DNA from: Rhizobium sp. Leaf262
GTDB taxonomy: Bacteria > Pseudomonadota > Alphaproteobacteria > Rhizobiales > Rhizobiaceae
NCBI RefSeq assembly: GCF_001422245.1
Contig: NZ_LMMM01000017.1
Span: 129,541-193,540, forward strand
Reading direction: 5' to 3'
Length of the DNA stretch: 64,000 bases
The notes beneath the pieces are model-generated. The model was not told where the DNA came from. It did not search any database and was given only the letters and a program-made list of their open reading frames with translations. Below are positions 1 to 9,016 of this stretch, piece by piece. The position numbers and the translations under genes were made by a program. Within the stretch, counting starts at the first letter, position 1; the number at the start of each line of letters is the position of its first letter.

Positions 1-601
1 ACAGGATGTTGACTGCCGGTTTGCTGTAAGGCCATACTTCCTGCTCGAAGACCTTCAGAGCAGCCTTCGGGCCATCTGCGGACACGCCCCCTGCTGGAAT
101 CTTCAGCGAGCGGTGGACACGCGCTGCAAACGCATGCGGATGGGCCGTCTGAGGATGGCGGACATTAAACCCGACTTGATCGCGCTTGGCACCTCTCCAG
201 TTCAGGGCGGGCAAGACGCCGGGCCCGCTCGACGCGATGACCGCGAAGGGTCTGCCAACGCGGCGGAGCGTTTCCGACAGTGAAATCGCTTCAACCAGCT
301 TTCCTTCAAGCCGCTCATCGGCCGCGTACCAATCATGCGTCGTCTCGGTGAATATTTGCTCAGGGAACCCGTCACGTACATAGAACTGATTTCCGGCGAT
401 CCCGTTGATCTCAGCGGCAGAGCCTGTTGCTAGGGCGGTTAGCGCACCGCGAGTCTCGCTCGGAAACACCGTCTTATGATGGGTGCTCCACGTGCCGGCC
501 CGCGCCAAGTCGACAAGGTTGGGCATCGTTATGTCATCGACCAGATCTGGTCGCAGTCCGTCGATCCCCATGACCACGACGTGGCGTACCTCATTGGGCA
601 T
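1..601 (-). CDS. Alkaline-phosphatase-superfamily phosphodiesterase/nucleotide pyrophosphatase-like hydrolase (3' end outside window)
   Basis: The minus strand is open from an ATG at 601 to the window edge, giving about 200 residues of the N-terminal half. The start reads MGIDGLRPDLV, the metal-binding Asp strand of the type I phosphodiesterase/nucleotide pyrophosphatase branch. It is followed by KTVFPSETRGALTALATG, where the Thr/Ser region carries the expected catalytic nucleophile. No signal peptide is visible, so a cytoplasmic enzyme is likely. The start overlaps the end of the DeoR gene by 11 bp and has AAGGA eight bases upstream, so the pair should be translationally coupled. Next to a DeoR repressor and a divergent ABC importer it probably hydrolyses an imported organophosphate or phosphonate; that substrate is inference. 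It continues beyond base 1. Confidence 0.75.
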   Translation of the reverse strand, partial: MPNEVRHVVVMGIDGLRPDLVDDITMPNLVDLARAGTWSTHHKTVFPSETRGALTALATGSAAEINGIAGNQFYVRDGFPEQIFTETTHDWYAADERLEGKLVEAISLSETLRRVGRPFAVIASSGPGVLPALNWRGAKRDQVGFNVRHPQTAHPHAFAARVHRSLKIPAGGVSADGPKAALKVFEQEVWPYSKPAVNIL

Positions 602-1433
602 TGTTGTAATCCTTAACGGTTGCGGGATAGATCACCCGAACGCCAGCCTCGTTGAAGGCTTCGTCGAAAACCGGCGGGGGTGGCTCATCGGTGACGATCG
701 TCCCGATTTCGGAAAGTGGTGCCGAGATATAGGAGCCGGGCGCTCCGAACTTGCTGTGGTCCGCGACGACAATACGGCGGTGGCTGCGCTGGAAGAGCAA
801 GCGCTTCATGTACTGCAGGTATTTTCCCGACTCAACCAAACCATGCACTGGATGGATGCCATATGCGGCGATGATCACGGTATCGAAAACACATTCAGAA
901 ATCGCGTCCAGCACCTGTTGGCCAGTAAGCGCCCCGTCGGCGTAGTCGTATTCTCCGCCCGTCAGCGTGACACGATGTTGCACACCGCCATGCAAGGCCT
1001 CCGCGATAGCAGGCATGTTGGTCATAACCGACATCGGACTGCCCTCGTCCAGGGCTTTGGCGACGGATAGGGTCGTACTGCCGTGCGTCATGAAGATCCA
1101 CCCGTCTCGTCCGACCAGCTTTGCCGCCAATTCCCCGATTGAGGCCTTTTGGCTACTCAGGCTGTTGACGCGCATCGAGATAGGCGCGGCCCGCGCCGTC
1201 GGTATTGCGCCACCATGGACGCGGGTGAGAAGCCCGTTCTTTTCCAAGCTCGCGAGATCACGGCGAATGGTCTCCATGGAGACCGAGTACCGCTCGGCCA
1301 TCGCAGCGATACTGACACCATCTTCTGCTTCCAGAAGGTCTGCAATGGCTTTAATGCGACTTGCTGCCGGTATTCTCGCCACGGGCCCTCCCATTCCCAA
1401 ACAATCCGAGTGTAAGTATCGCTGGGTGTTCAT
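591..1433 (-). CDS. DeoR/GlpR-family transcriptional repressor
   Basis: About 280 residues with the two-domain DeoR layout. An N-terminal winged HTH (RIKAIADLLEAEDGVSIAAM, then METIRRDLASLEKNGLLTRVHGGA) is the family signature. A C-terminal sugar-phosphate sensor follows with ISMRVN, the MTHGSTTLSVAKAL phosphate-binding strand, LTGG, and a VVADHSKFG motif. DeoR proteins normally release DNA on binding a phosphorylated intermediate, which fits the downstream hydrolase that it overlaps by 11 bp. It probably controls both its own operon and the divergent transporter through the 311 bp between them. The first ATG is at 1433; an internal ATG at 1394, nearer the HTH, is an equally possible start. 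Confidence 0.88.
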   Translation of the reverse strand: MNTQRYLHSDCLGMGGPVARIPAASRIKAIADLLEAEDGVSIAAMAERYSVSMETIRRDLASLEKNGLLTRVHGGAIPTARAAPISMRVNSLSSQKASIGELAAKLVGRDGWIFMTHGSTTLSVAKALDEGSPMSVMTNMPAIAEALHGGVQHRVTLTGGEYDYADGALTGQQVLDAISECVFDTVIIAAYGIHPVHGLVESGKYLQYMKRLLFQRSHRRIVVADHSKFGAPGSYISAPLSEIGTIVTDEPPPPVFDEAFNEAGVRVIYPATVKDYNNAQ

Positions 1434-1744
1434 AGTGTGATGTTTTGTGGATTAATCGAGACTAAGCTGCCTGTCAATCCACTACGGCAGCATCGACTTT
1501 AAACATGTGTCGCACCGCTGAAATCAATAGGATTTTTGATGCGGGACGCTGTATCCAGCAAAAGCTAATGGGTTGGTTCAGCGATTGTTCCGACCGGGCA
1601 ATGACTAGCACGATGTCGGAATATCAATTAAAACCAAATTTAGCCTCGTAATGTCACATTTCCGTTAACAGCCATGCCTATACCGATTTGCGATCGACGC
1701 CTTGCTGGTGGAGTAACGCGCCGCGTTTCAAGAAAGGAATTTAA
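1434..1744. promoter_or_regulatory. Divergent intergenic region between DeoR operon and ABC importer
   Basis: These 311 bp separate two divergently transcribed units, so both promoters and the DeoR operator should lie here. No convincing open frame is present. An AAAGGA ribosome-binding site lies just before the ATG at 1745. I could not identify a clear operator repeat by eye. Confidence 0.5.
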
Positions 1745-2836
1745 ATGAACTGGAAGAGACTGGCATATTGTGGAGTAGCGTCCCTGATCGGGCTGCCCTC
1801 CATCGCACAACCGGCAGGCATGGATGAACTCGTCGCGGCGGCAAAGGCCGAAGGTCAGCTTACCGTGATCGCCGTTTCCCATGATTGGTGCGGCTACGGC
1901 GCACTGATCCAGGGCTTCAAGGACAAGTACGGCCTCACCGTGAACGAACTCAATCCGAACGCTGGTTCAGGTGAAGAGTTGGCAACGATCAAGGCCAACA
2001 TGGACAATAAAGGTCCGCAGGCCCCAGATGTCATCGACATTGGCCTCGTCTTTGGCCCCACCGCAAAACAGGATAACCTCCTGCAACCTTACAAAGTGCA
2101 GACCTGGGACGAAATTCCAGACGTTGTCAAAGACCCTGACGGCTATTGGTACGGCGACTACTATGGAGTGCTGGCCTTCATCATCAACAAGGACATCGTT
2201 ACAAAATCTCCTGGCGACTGGTCCGATCTTCTCGATCCCGCCTATCGGAAAAGCGTATCGATCCCCGCCGATCCCCGCACGGCCAACAATGCGATCCTGA
2301 GCATCTACGCTGCCGGTCTGGCAACCGGTGCCCAGCCCGGGGCGGAAGCCGCTAGAGCCGGTCTGGCGTTCTATCGTAAGTTGAAGGACGCTGGCAATCT
2401 TGTTGCCGGCTTTGGGACGGCGTCGTCGATCGCCAAAGGCGAAACTCCGATCACGACGCGATGGGACTTCAACGGCATCACCTATAACCAGAACTTTAAG
2501 GGTAACCCGCCCCTCGACACAATCGTGCCGAAAGGCGTAACAGTCGCCGGCGTCTATGCGCAAGCCATCAGCAAATATGCGCCGCACCCGAACGCCGCCA
2601 AACTCTGGATGGAGTATTTGTATTCTGACGAGGGGCAAAGCGGCTTCCTCAAGGGTCTATGCCACCCGATCCGCTTTGACGCGATGCGCGAATCGGGCAA
2701 AATCACCGATGAGATGATGGCGAAGCTGCCACAAACTGGATCAAACTTGGTCTTCCCGGAGCTGGGGCATCTTGTGGAGGCAAGCGACGTGATCGCTAAG
2801 GAATGGACCGCGACCGTTGGTGCAGGAAGCAAGTAA
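1745..2836 (+). CDS. ABC transporter extracellular substrate-binding protein (Fe3+/polyamine/phosphonate-type fold)
   Basis: A protein of 363 residues starting with a Sec signal peptide (basic MNWKR, hydrophobic core, cut near SIAQPA). The mature part begins ELVAAAKAEGQLTV, the opening typical of the AfuA/PotD-like group of solute-binding proteins. PDVIDIGLVFG and GYWYGDYYGVLAF are further strands of that group. It would capture a ligand in the periplasm and deliver it to the two permeases encoded next, with which it is nearly contiguous. The substrate is unknown; the divergent DeoR and phosphatase-like genes suggest a phosphorylated or phosphonate compound. Start chosen from the AAAGGA site just upstream and the complete signal peptide. 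Confidence 0.85.
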   Translation: MNWKRLAYCGVASLIGLPSIAQPAGMDELVAAAKAEGQLTVIAVSHDWCGYGALIQGFKDKYGLTVNELNPNAGSGEELATIKANMDNKGPQAPDVIDIGLVFGPTAKQDNLLQPYKVQTWDEIPDVVKDPDGYWYGDYYGVLAFIINKDIVTKSPGDWSDLLDPAYRKSVSIPADPRTANNAILSIYAAGLATGAQPGAEAARAGLAFYRKLKDAGNLVAGFGTASSIAKGETPITTRWDFNGITYNQNFKGNPPLDTIVPKGVTVAGVYAQAISKYAPHPNAAKLWMEYLYSDEGQSGFLKGLCHPIRFDAMRESGKITDEMMAKLPQTGSNLVFPELGHLVEASDVIAKEWTATVGAGSK

Positions 2837-2837
2837 C

Positions 2838-3773
2838 TTGGACCAGACGTCGAATAAGATCACCTCCGGTGCGGGACACTCCCGCTCCGGAAAGCCGTCA
2901 GAGCGACGACGAATACCACGTATACCCCGTCCAGATTGGCCAGCGCTGGTCGGCACGCTGCCTTTCTTGGTGTTTGCGGCGGTTATGATTATCATGCCGA
3001 CTGTAGCATTGCTCGCCAATGCATTTGTCGATCGGCAGGGCCGTATCACGCTGGCCAACTTCGCAGACCTCGCGACCTCCGAAATCGCAAACGCTTTCCT
3101 GACTTCGATCGAAATTTCGGCGGCGACAGCTGTGCTCGGGGCGCTCCTTGGCCTGAGCCTCGCCTTGATCGTGGGCCGCGGTATCGGCAACCGGAAGGCT
3201 AGAACGATCATCATGACTTTTTGCGGCGTTGCGTCGAATTTCTCGGGGGTTCCGCTGGCCTTCGCGTTTATCGCCACCTTTGGCAGACTGGGTTTGGTGA
3301 CTGTAGTACTGAGACAGGTATTTGGCATCAACCTCTACGCGTCCGGCTTTGACCTTGCCAGCTTTTCTGGATTGGTGCTCACTTACCTGTTTTTTCAAGT
3401 CCCCATTGCCCTCACCATCATGATGCCCGCCGTCGACAGGCTCCCTCGGGAGTGCAGGGAAGCGGCCGAGATGCTCGGTGCCACAGCCTGGCAGTATTGG
3501 CTGCACATCGGCCTGCCGGTGCTGTGGCCGACGCTGCTCGGAACGCTTGCTCTTCTGTTCGCCAACGCCTTTGGTGCCATTGCGACCGCGTACGCATTGA
3601 CGGGCTACGCGGTGAACATTGTTCCGATCCTGCTCTACGCGCAAATTCGCGGCGACGTGCTGCACAACGAACAGCTGGGGGCCGCCCTCGCGCTGTGCAT
3701 GGTCTTGGTGGTTGCACTTGCTATCACGGCCTATCTTGTCTTGCGCGCACGTGCGGAAAGGTGGATGCGATGA
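2838..3773 (+). CDS. ABC transporter permease, first of pair
   Basis: About 311 residues with roughly six membrane segments and a cytoplasmic tail rich in Arg/Lys at the N terminus. The EAA loop that docks the ATPase is visible late in the protein (RECREAAEMLGATAWQYW followed by GLP). I place the start at TTG 2838, one base after the binding-protein stop, because AGGAAG at 2824-2829 sits eight bases ahead; an upstream in-frame TTG at 2817 would overlap the previous gene. Forms one operon with the binding protein and the next permease, with which it shares a 4-bp ATGA overlap. Confidence 0.85.
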   Translation: MDQTSNKITSGAGHSRSGKPSERRRIPRIPRPDWPALVGTLPFLVFAAVMIIMPTVALLANAFVDRQGRITLANFADLATSEIANAFLTSIEISAATAVLGALLGLSLALIVGRGIGNRKARTIIMTFCGVASNFSGVPLAFAFIATFGRLGLVTVVLRQVFGINLYASGFDLASFSGLVLTYLFFQVPIALTIMMPAVDRLPRECREAAEMLGATAWQYWLHIGLPVLWPTLLGTLALLFANAFGAIATAYALTGYAVNIVPILLYAQIRGDVLHNEQLGAALALCMVLVVALAITAYLVLRARAERWMR

Positions 3774-4558
3774 AGACCGTCCTACGTCTTCTACTTTGGG
3801 CGGCGATCGCTGTAGCCGGAATCTATTTCCTGCTGCCGCTGATCAGCACTGCTGAATTCTCGTTAAGCATCCGGCGAGACGGCTACTCGCTGGACGCCTA
3901 CCGCTCCGTCTTTTCCGATCCAGAATTCTTCGCGACTTTGGGGTACTCGGCAGTAATCGCCATATGCACCATCATCTTCGGTGTCGTCCTGGTCGTTCCC
4001 ATGGCCTACTTCGTCCGTTTACGATTGCCTTGGTTGAAGCCGGTGATTGAGCTCGTCGTGATGCTCCCACTGGTCGTACCGCCGATCGTACTTGTCTTCG
4101 GCTACCTGAGGCTCTTCTCGTCGTCGTCGGTCCTGCCGTTGACGAGTACGGAAATGGGTTCAAATGTACTTCTCGTTTGCGGTTACATGACCCTGTCGCT
4201 GCCCTACTTCTATCGCGCGGTCGATAGCGGGCTGCAAGCGATCGATGCGCGGACGCTGACGGATGCAGCCACGATCTTGGGGGCCAGTCCGATCACCGTG
4301 ATCCGGCTGGTCATCCTGCCCAACATCCTTGTTTCGGTGCTGTCGGGAGCGTTCCTGACCTTTGCCGTCGTCATCAGCGAATTCGTGATGGCGAGCCTCC
4401 TTACACGCCCGGCCTTCGGGACATACATCCAGAAAGTCGGTGTCGCACAAGCCTATGAGCCTGCCGCACTCGTCATTCTGTCGTTCGCCATCACATGGGG
4501 CGCGATGGGCATGATCCAGTTACTAGCACGCTTTGCACCTCAGAGGCATGGACGATAA
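3770..4558 (+). CDS. ABC transporter permease, second of pair
   Basis: A protein of 262 residues starting at the ATG that overlaps the previous stop by four bases (ATGA). It has about six membrane segments and an EAA-type loop (RTLTDAATILGASPITVIR, then ILP). It pairs with the preceding permease as a heterodimer. Importers of this class almost always have an ATPase gene in the same operon; none follows here. The next 80 bp are non-coding and lead straight into decayed genes, so either the ATPase was lost by deletion at about 4560 or an unlinked ATPase serves this importer. Confidence 0.83.
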   Translation: MKTVLRLLLWAAIAVAGIYFLLPLISTAEFSLSIRRDGYSLDAYRSVFSDPEFFATLGYSAVIAICTIIFGVVLVVPMAYFVRLRLPWLKPVIELVVMLPLVVPPIVLVFGYLRLFSSSSVLPLTSTEMGSNVLLVCGYMTLSLPYFYRAVDSGLQAIDARTLTDAATILGASPITVIRLVILPNILVSVLSGAFLTFAVVISEFVMASLLTRPAFGTYIQKVGVAQAYEPAALVILSFAITWGAMGMIQLLARFAPQRHGR

Positions 4559-4636
4559 AAAGAAGAGGATCGATCATGCTATCACCAAGCTTTTTCGCTA
4601 CGAACCGTGGTGGTAGGTAAACCAGATATCAAGCAA

Positions 4637-4866
4637 TTATTCGGTTTCTGACGCGGTATCGGCAGCATTCAGATGAGCGGTGAGCGCCTGCTGGTCTGCC
4701 CATCGTTCTGATATGAGCCGCCGTCCAGCAGCTAGATGCTCTATCTCCGCATCATAGGCAAAGTTTCCGGCACGCTTTCGTGTGGAGACCGCAAGCTTCT
4801 TCAGATTGGCATAAATTGCGGTACGTCAGTTGGATCAACGTGCACGTATCCGACAATCAACAGCAT
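4637..4866 (-). pseudogene. Frameshifted antibiotic-biosynthesis-monooxygenase (ABM) domain protein
   Basis: On the minus strand an ATG at 4866 opens MLLIVGYVHVDPTDVPQFM and then hits a stop. One frame over, reading continues directly as ANLKKLAVSTRKRAGNFAY and ends ALTAHLNAADTASETE before a stop at 4637. The joined product of about 75 residues looks like a small ABM/quinol monooxygenase domain (dimeric ferredoxin-like fold), with a single-base frameshift near 4810. It was probably functional once. It is co-oriented with the broken oxidoreductase upstream of it. Confidence 0.6.
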
Positions 4867-4937
4867 GAAGCGTTCCTTCCAAATTTAGCAGCCCATGACT
4901 GCCGACTGATTTAACTTTGGCGATCGTTATCGATGTC

Positions 4938-5672
4938 TCACACGACCGACAGCACGACTTTGCCTTGGATGCTCCCTCGGGAGGCGCGTTGGTGTGCGGC
5001 GGACGCTTTCGCCAATGGATAGACGCTGTCGATAACGACGCGGATGGTGCTGTCTTAAGGAGGTGGCCGGCCTTAGCCAGTTGCGCGCCGCTCGCGCGTT
5101 CCTGTATCGACGATACTGTTATCCCGCGTTCAGATGCCTCGCCGCGACCTGAGAAACCGAGCGGATTGACAAGAAAGAGCGCTCCGCCAAGGCTTAATAA
5201 CGCTTAAAAAGCGCTCGATGTGCGGACCGCCGACGGCATCGGTCACAAGATCCACATCCCTTGCCGCCGCCTCAACAGAAGTCGTAGTGTAGTGAAGGAA
5301 TTGCTCCGCGCTCAAGTTGCGCAGAAGCGCCTCGTGCTTGCTGGAGGCGACAGCAATCACATGCGCTCCTCTCCACCTTGCCGCCTGAACCGCCAGATGC
5401 CCAACGCCGCCTCCGGCTCCGTTGACCAAAACTGTTTTACCACTGAGTGAAATTGGCTCGCGATCAAACGATTGAAAAGGGCTTGGTGCGCGATGGCCCA
5501 GCTCGACCAAAAACTGCCACGCCGTCAGTAACGACATAGACGCGCCAGCGGCCTGGACGTGATCGATCCTCGGAGGCTTTATGGCCAATTCTGATGCAGC
5601 CACGCGGACATATTCTGCGTGGGCATCGCTACCTTTCATCAGTTCTTGACGGAACCGCACTATAGCGTAGAC
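4938..5672 (-). pseudogene. Broken zinc-independent MDR (quinone reductase-like) oxidoreductase
   Basis: The minus strand encodes SDAHAEYVRVAASELAIKPP, then TVLVNGAGGGVGHLAVQAA (the NAD(P)-binding AxGGVG strand) and GAHVIAVASSKHEALL. All are typical of medium-chain reductases of the quinone oxidoreductase class. The frame breaks near 5130. In another frame the expected C terminus reappears, including VYPLAKASAAHQRASRGSI and a KVVLSVV ending at 4938. The N-terminal catalytic-domain half is missing; unrelated sequence begins just upstream near the IS remnant. So the gene is truncated at 5' and frameshifted at 3'. Confidence 0.7.
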
Positions 5673-5783
5673 CGTTTGTTTACGTATCAGTTTAGTCCAT
5701 TTTTCCGTTTCGCAGTTATCCACTTGCGTGGAAAAAAGTATTATTGCGCAACTCACTACACCGGATGCGGTGGCTGACGCGAA

Positions 5784-6116
5784 TTGGAAAAACGGTTTAA
5801 AACCAGCTGGAAATCAACAACCCGCTGGAATGAAGAGGTCATTCGTCTCGCCTTCATCATCGACGTCTTCGACCACGAGATCATCGCTTGGACGGCAGTC
5901 GCCAATGCACGCATCTCCGGCTCTGACGTGTGCGACATGATGCTGGAGGCAGTCGAAGATCGCTTCTGCACAACTCGAGCCCGGCAAGCCACCGAGCATC
6001 TCTCTGACGATGGCTCGGCTTATACCGCGAAGGACTCGAGAATATTTATCCAGGAACTCAATTTCACACCCTACTTCATGTCCGTAGCACGCCCCCAGTC
6101 GAACGGCAATCGGTAG
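5784..6116 (+). pseudogene. IS3-family transposase (OrfB, DDE domain) remnant
   Basis: A frame of 110 residues resembles the core of an IS3-family OrfB integrase domain: EVIRLAFIIDVFDHEIIAW, then LEAVEDRF, then LSDDGSAYTAKDSR, and finally ARPQSNGNR. In intact relatives the second motif reads SDNGS and the last runs on through SPQSNGM into a long C-terminal part. Here the first catalytic Asp region is lost, the frame stops right after QSNG, and no terminal inverted repeats were found. It is a dead fragment and marks a past insertion in this decayed stretch. Confidence 0.75.
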
Positions 6117-6216
6117 CAAAAAAAGGTGACACTTCGCTCAAATACATCTTAAAATGTTCATGCCGTTTTTATTTAGTGCGGATAGCCATTGCGATGATTT
6201 GCGAAAGGGAAGCCGC

Positions 6217-7422
6217 GTGCCAGATTTCTTTACGCTCTACCTCGTTGTCCTGCTTCTCAATCTTTCGCACTGCCTGATCTGGGGCTTGATCGCCTATAGA
6301 TACAGGGATCTGCGAGCTGCACGATTTTGGCTGGCTGGTAGCGGTGCATGCGTCGTCGGCGGAATTGCCCTTTCTGTTCAGGGGGAGAACGGCCTCTTGC
6401 TCAACACGGTAGCAGGCAACGGCTTCATCATCCTTGGCTTTTATCTGAACTGGTGTGGCGCACGTAGCCTGCACGGCGACAAGGTGGAATGGACCCATGT
6501 CTCATACCTTCTCGGTGGCAGCATTCTTGTGATGTTGGCGACGTTTCACCCCTGGTACGGCCGTAATCCGGTTTACACATTGGCTCAGTCACTCCCGCTC
6601 GCGTTGACGGCACTTTACCTAATGCGGCCCTGTCGACGGGACTTGGGCGCGGTTATTGCCAGCACAGCCATGGTCGTAGGCGGATTGTCGCATTGGATCA
6701 TCGCCGGCGGCAACATGCTCATCGTCACCGGCTTGAGACCTGACCTCCAGCTTTATCAGGCCGCATCGATCGATCTTCTGGTGTTCTTATTTGCCGCGAT
6801 CATCTGGAATTTCGGGTTTCTCATTTGCACTGTTGACCGGTTGCAAACGGAAATCGAGCAGTTGGCAAATGAGGATGAGCTGACAGGGATCGCCAATCGC
6901 CGGATGTTCATGAACCGCCTGACCGAGATTTGTAAGAAACGGGAGGGCGTCAATTTCAGCATGCTACTCTTCGACCTCGATCGGTTCAAGGCGATTAACG
7001 ACAAGCATGGCCACGCGGCAGGGGACGCGGCACTAAAGTACGCGGCCGCTGTTATCAAGAAACAGTTGCGGCCAGGCGATGTGTTCGCCCGGCTCGGCGG
7101 AGATGAGTTCGGCCTGCTTCTGCCCACGACAACAGTAGCGGAGGCGACCGCTATCGCCAAGCGCATCGTGAGCGCAGTCAAAGCCACGACTTTTTCGTGG
7201 GGAAGCCTTGAGTTGGGCCTCACAGTGAGCATCGGGATTGCCTCGTCGAAAGGGAGCATGATTAGCCCGGAGACCCTTATGGAGAGCGCAGACTGTGCGC
7301 TCTACGAGACGAAACGGCGAGGCCGGGATGGGTACAGCCTCTTTGCCGCACCTCTCGAACCCGCCAGCAATATCGTCCGCCTTGGCGACTTTTCATCTAC
7401 CGGTTCCGCCGCCAGGACCTAG
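6217..7422 (+). CDS. Membrane-anchored GGDEF diguanylate cyclase
   Basis: About 401 residues. The N-terminal half carries roughly six hydrophobic segments forming a membrane sensor; the C-terminal half is a complete GGDEF domain. ELTGIANRRMF begins the domain, FDLDRFKAINDKHGH is the metal-binding strand, and RLGGDEFGLL is the catalytic loop near residue 295. An RPGD motif five residues before GGDEF matches the RxxD inhibitory I-site, so product feedback is expected. It would make cyclic di-GMP from two GTP at the inner membrane. I choose GTG 6217 because GAAAGGGA lies just ahead; an ATG at 6154 would add 21 residues. It is intact although both flanks are decayed. Confidence 0.85.
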   Translation: MPDFFTLYLVVLLLNLSHCLIWGLIAYRYRDLRAARFWLAGSGACVVGGIALSVQGENGLLLNTVAGNGFIILGFYLNWCGARSLHGDKVEWTHVSYLLGGSILVMLATFHPWYGRNPVYTLAQSLPLALTALYLMRPCRRDLGAVIASTAMVVGGLSHWIIAGGNMLIVTGLRPDLQLYQAASIDLLVFLFAAIIWNFGFLICTVDRLQTEIEQLANEDELTGIANRRMFMNRLTEICKKREGVNFSMLLFDLDRFKAINDKHGHAAGDAALKYAAAVIKKQLRPGDVFARLGGDEFGLLLPTTTVAEATAIAKRIVSAVKATTFSWGSLELGLTVSIGIASSKGSMISPETLMESADCALYETKRRGRDGYSLFAAPLEPASNIVRLGDFSSTGSAART

Positions 7423-7593
7423 GGGATGCCGACTGGTCTATTTGACGGCAAATACGGTTTGAACCCTGCCCCCTGGAGCAAGAGAACAGCCTCTCACCGA
7501 ATTGGAGGAGGGGCGGCACAGCGGTCGGGCCCTACCTGTCCAGTTGACGGTCTATACGACAGCAGAGACGCACCGAAGAGGCAATTTCAGCAG

Positions 7594-7797
7594 TCACTCG
7601 GCTGGCGCAGAACCAACGATTTGGCCGCTGGGTTCTGAGCTCAGCCAGCGGTAGGTTACGCCACCAACAATACCGCCAGCGATCGGCTCTATCCAGAACA
7701 GCCGCAATTGCTGCTGAGCCCATCGTCCGGCAAATATCGCAACGGCAGTGCTTCGAGCGGGATTGACCGACGTGTTGGTCGCGTCGATGCTGATCAA
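7594..7797 (-). pseudogene. aqpZ: Aquaporin Z C-terminal fragment
   Basis: About 67 residues matching the last part of bacterial aquaporins: the second NPA box appears as [16 protein letters not shown], followed by [19 protein letters not shown], the final membrane helix. The first NPA box and the other five helices are absent. The fragment starts exactly where the cydA remnant stops (about 7797), so the two were joined by a deletion or recombination event. Confidence 0.75.
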
Positions 7798-8819
7798 AGG
7801 CCAACAAGCAGCATCAGCACGCCAAGCCCGACCATGACGCGGAAGGTGATGAACGGGATCAGCGCCCTGGGGCGGTCGTCTTTATTCCACTCTTTGAGAC
7901 CCTTGATTTCGCCATCCAGCGTATGGGTCAGGATCAGTGATCCCAGCCTCGGTATTTCGACTGCGTATTTCGTTTCCTCCGCCTCATCGTCCGGAATACC
8001 GAAGAGAATGAGCGGCGCGTCACGATGCGTTTCGTAATGCCCCTCCATCGCTGCGATCTTGGCTGGCTGATGCTCCAGCGTGTTGATGCCGTGCAAATCG
8101 CCAACGAAAATCTGGATTGGCGTGACGAATGCTGCCATCCACATCGCCATGGAAAACATGACCCGCGCCTGCCGATTGCTCTTGTCTCACAACAGGTGAT
8201 AGGCACCGACAGCACCAACGCCAAAAGCCGTTGTCAAGAATGCGGCCAGCACGGTGTGAACGAGGCGATAGGGAAACGACGGATTGAAGATGATCTCCCA
8301 CCAGTCCGCAGGCAGAAACTGCCCGTTTTCACCAATGGTGAAACCCTGCGGTGTCTGCATCCAGCTGTTGGCCGACAATATCCAAGTGGCGAAAATGAGC
8401 GTGCCAACAGCCACCATGGCAACGGCAAACATATGCAGGCTATCGCCCACGCGTTTGCGCCCGAACAGGGCAATGCCCAGAAATCCAGCCTCAAGGAAAA
8501 ACGCGGTCAGAACCTCATAGCCCATGAGCGGGCCAATCACCGGCCCGACCTTGTCGGAAAACACAGCCCAGTTCGTACCGAACTGGTAACTCATCACGAT
8601 ACCCATGCCGAAGGTGATGGCAAAGATCGGTTTCCAGTATTCGAAGAGCTTGAGATAGATCGTATCACGCTTCCACAGCCACAAAGCAATAAGAACAGCA
8701 AGATAGCTGGCGGTGCCGATTGAGAAGGCTGGGAAGATAAAGTGGAAGGATACCGTAAACGCAAACTGTATGCGCGCCAGAAGCTCCGCACTGAAACCAT
8801 CAAACAATTTGACCTCCAT
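7794..8819 (-). pseudogene. cydA: Cytochrome bd oxidase subunit I, interrupted and 3'-truncated
   Basis: From ATG 8819 the minus strand encodes the N terminus of subunit I (ARIQFAFTVSFHFIFPAFSI, including the heme-ligand His region) and YEVLTAFFLEAGFLGIALFG. An in-frame TGA at 8187-8189 (codon 211, after GAYHLL) interrupts it. The same frame then resumes as DKSNRQARVMFSMAMWMAAF, showing a nonsense mutation rather than a frameshift. Reading continues to about codon 341 ([19 protein letters not shown]) and then runs into aquaporin sequence; the normal C-terminal third and cydB are missing. No functional bd oxidase can come from this locus. Confidence 0.88.
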
Positions 8820-8882
8820 CAAGGCACGAGATTGCTTGTCGTTCTATTCGTGCTTGTGCTGGACGGCTGCGTGCCAAATTAC

Positions 8883-8924
8883 CGCGTGCCAAAACATTAC
8901 ACGCGGCATTGTGACGCTTTCACA
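8883..8924. repeat. Small inverted repeats upstream of the cydA remnant
   Basis: CGCGTG at 8883-8888 and CACGCG at 8900-8905 form an inverted repeat, and TGTGA-N5-TCACA lies at 8910-8924. They sit upstream of the cydA remnant and could be former operators; this is low-confidence pattern reading. Confidence 0.25.
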
Positions 8925-8953
8925 TCTCCTCCCACCTGGCACAGATTAAAGCA

Positions 8954-8989
8954 CACGGCCCGCAGCTCAATGGATAGCAGCGGGCCGTG
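8954..8989 (-). terminator. Stem-loop after the ABC binding-protein remnant
   Basis: CACGGCCCGC at 8954-8963 pairs perfectly with GCGGGCCGTG at 8980-8989 around a 16-base loop. It lies just downstream of the stop of the minus-strand binding-protein remnant at 9017, the usual place for a terminator or mRNA-stabilising hairpin. There is no strong T run. Confidence 0.5.
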
Positions 8990-9016
8990 GCGTTGAAGGT
9001 CTGGGAGAATGGACCT

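Noticed and set aside
483..1070. Plus-strand frame opposite the DeoR gene
   Set aside because: It lies in antisense to a well-supported DeoR gene and has no family motif.
7426..7638. Small plus-strand frame after the GGDEF gene
   Set aside because: It runs into the aqpZ remnant on the other strand and has no homology that I can see.
8809..8822. FNR-like TTGAT-N4-GTCAA dyad at the cydA start
   Set aside because: One arm mismatched and it covers the start codon, so coincidence is likely.
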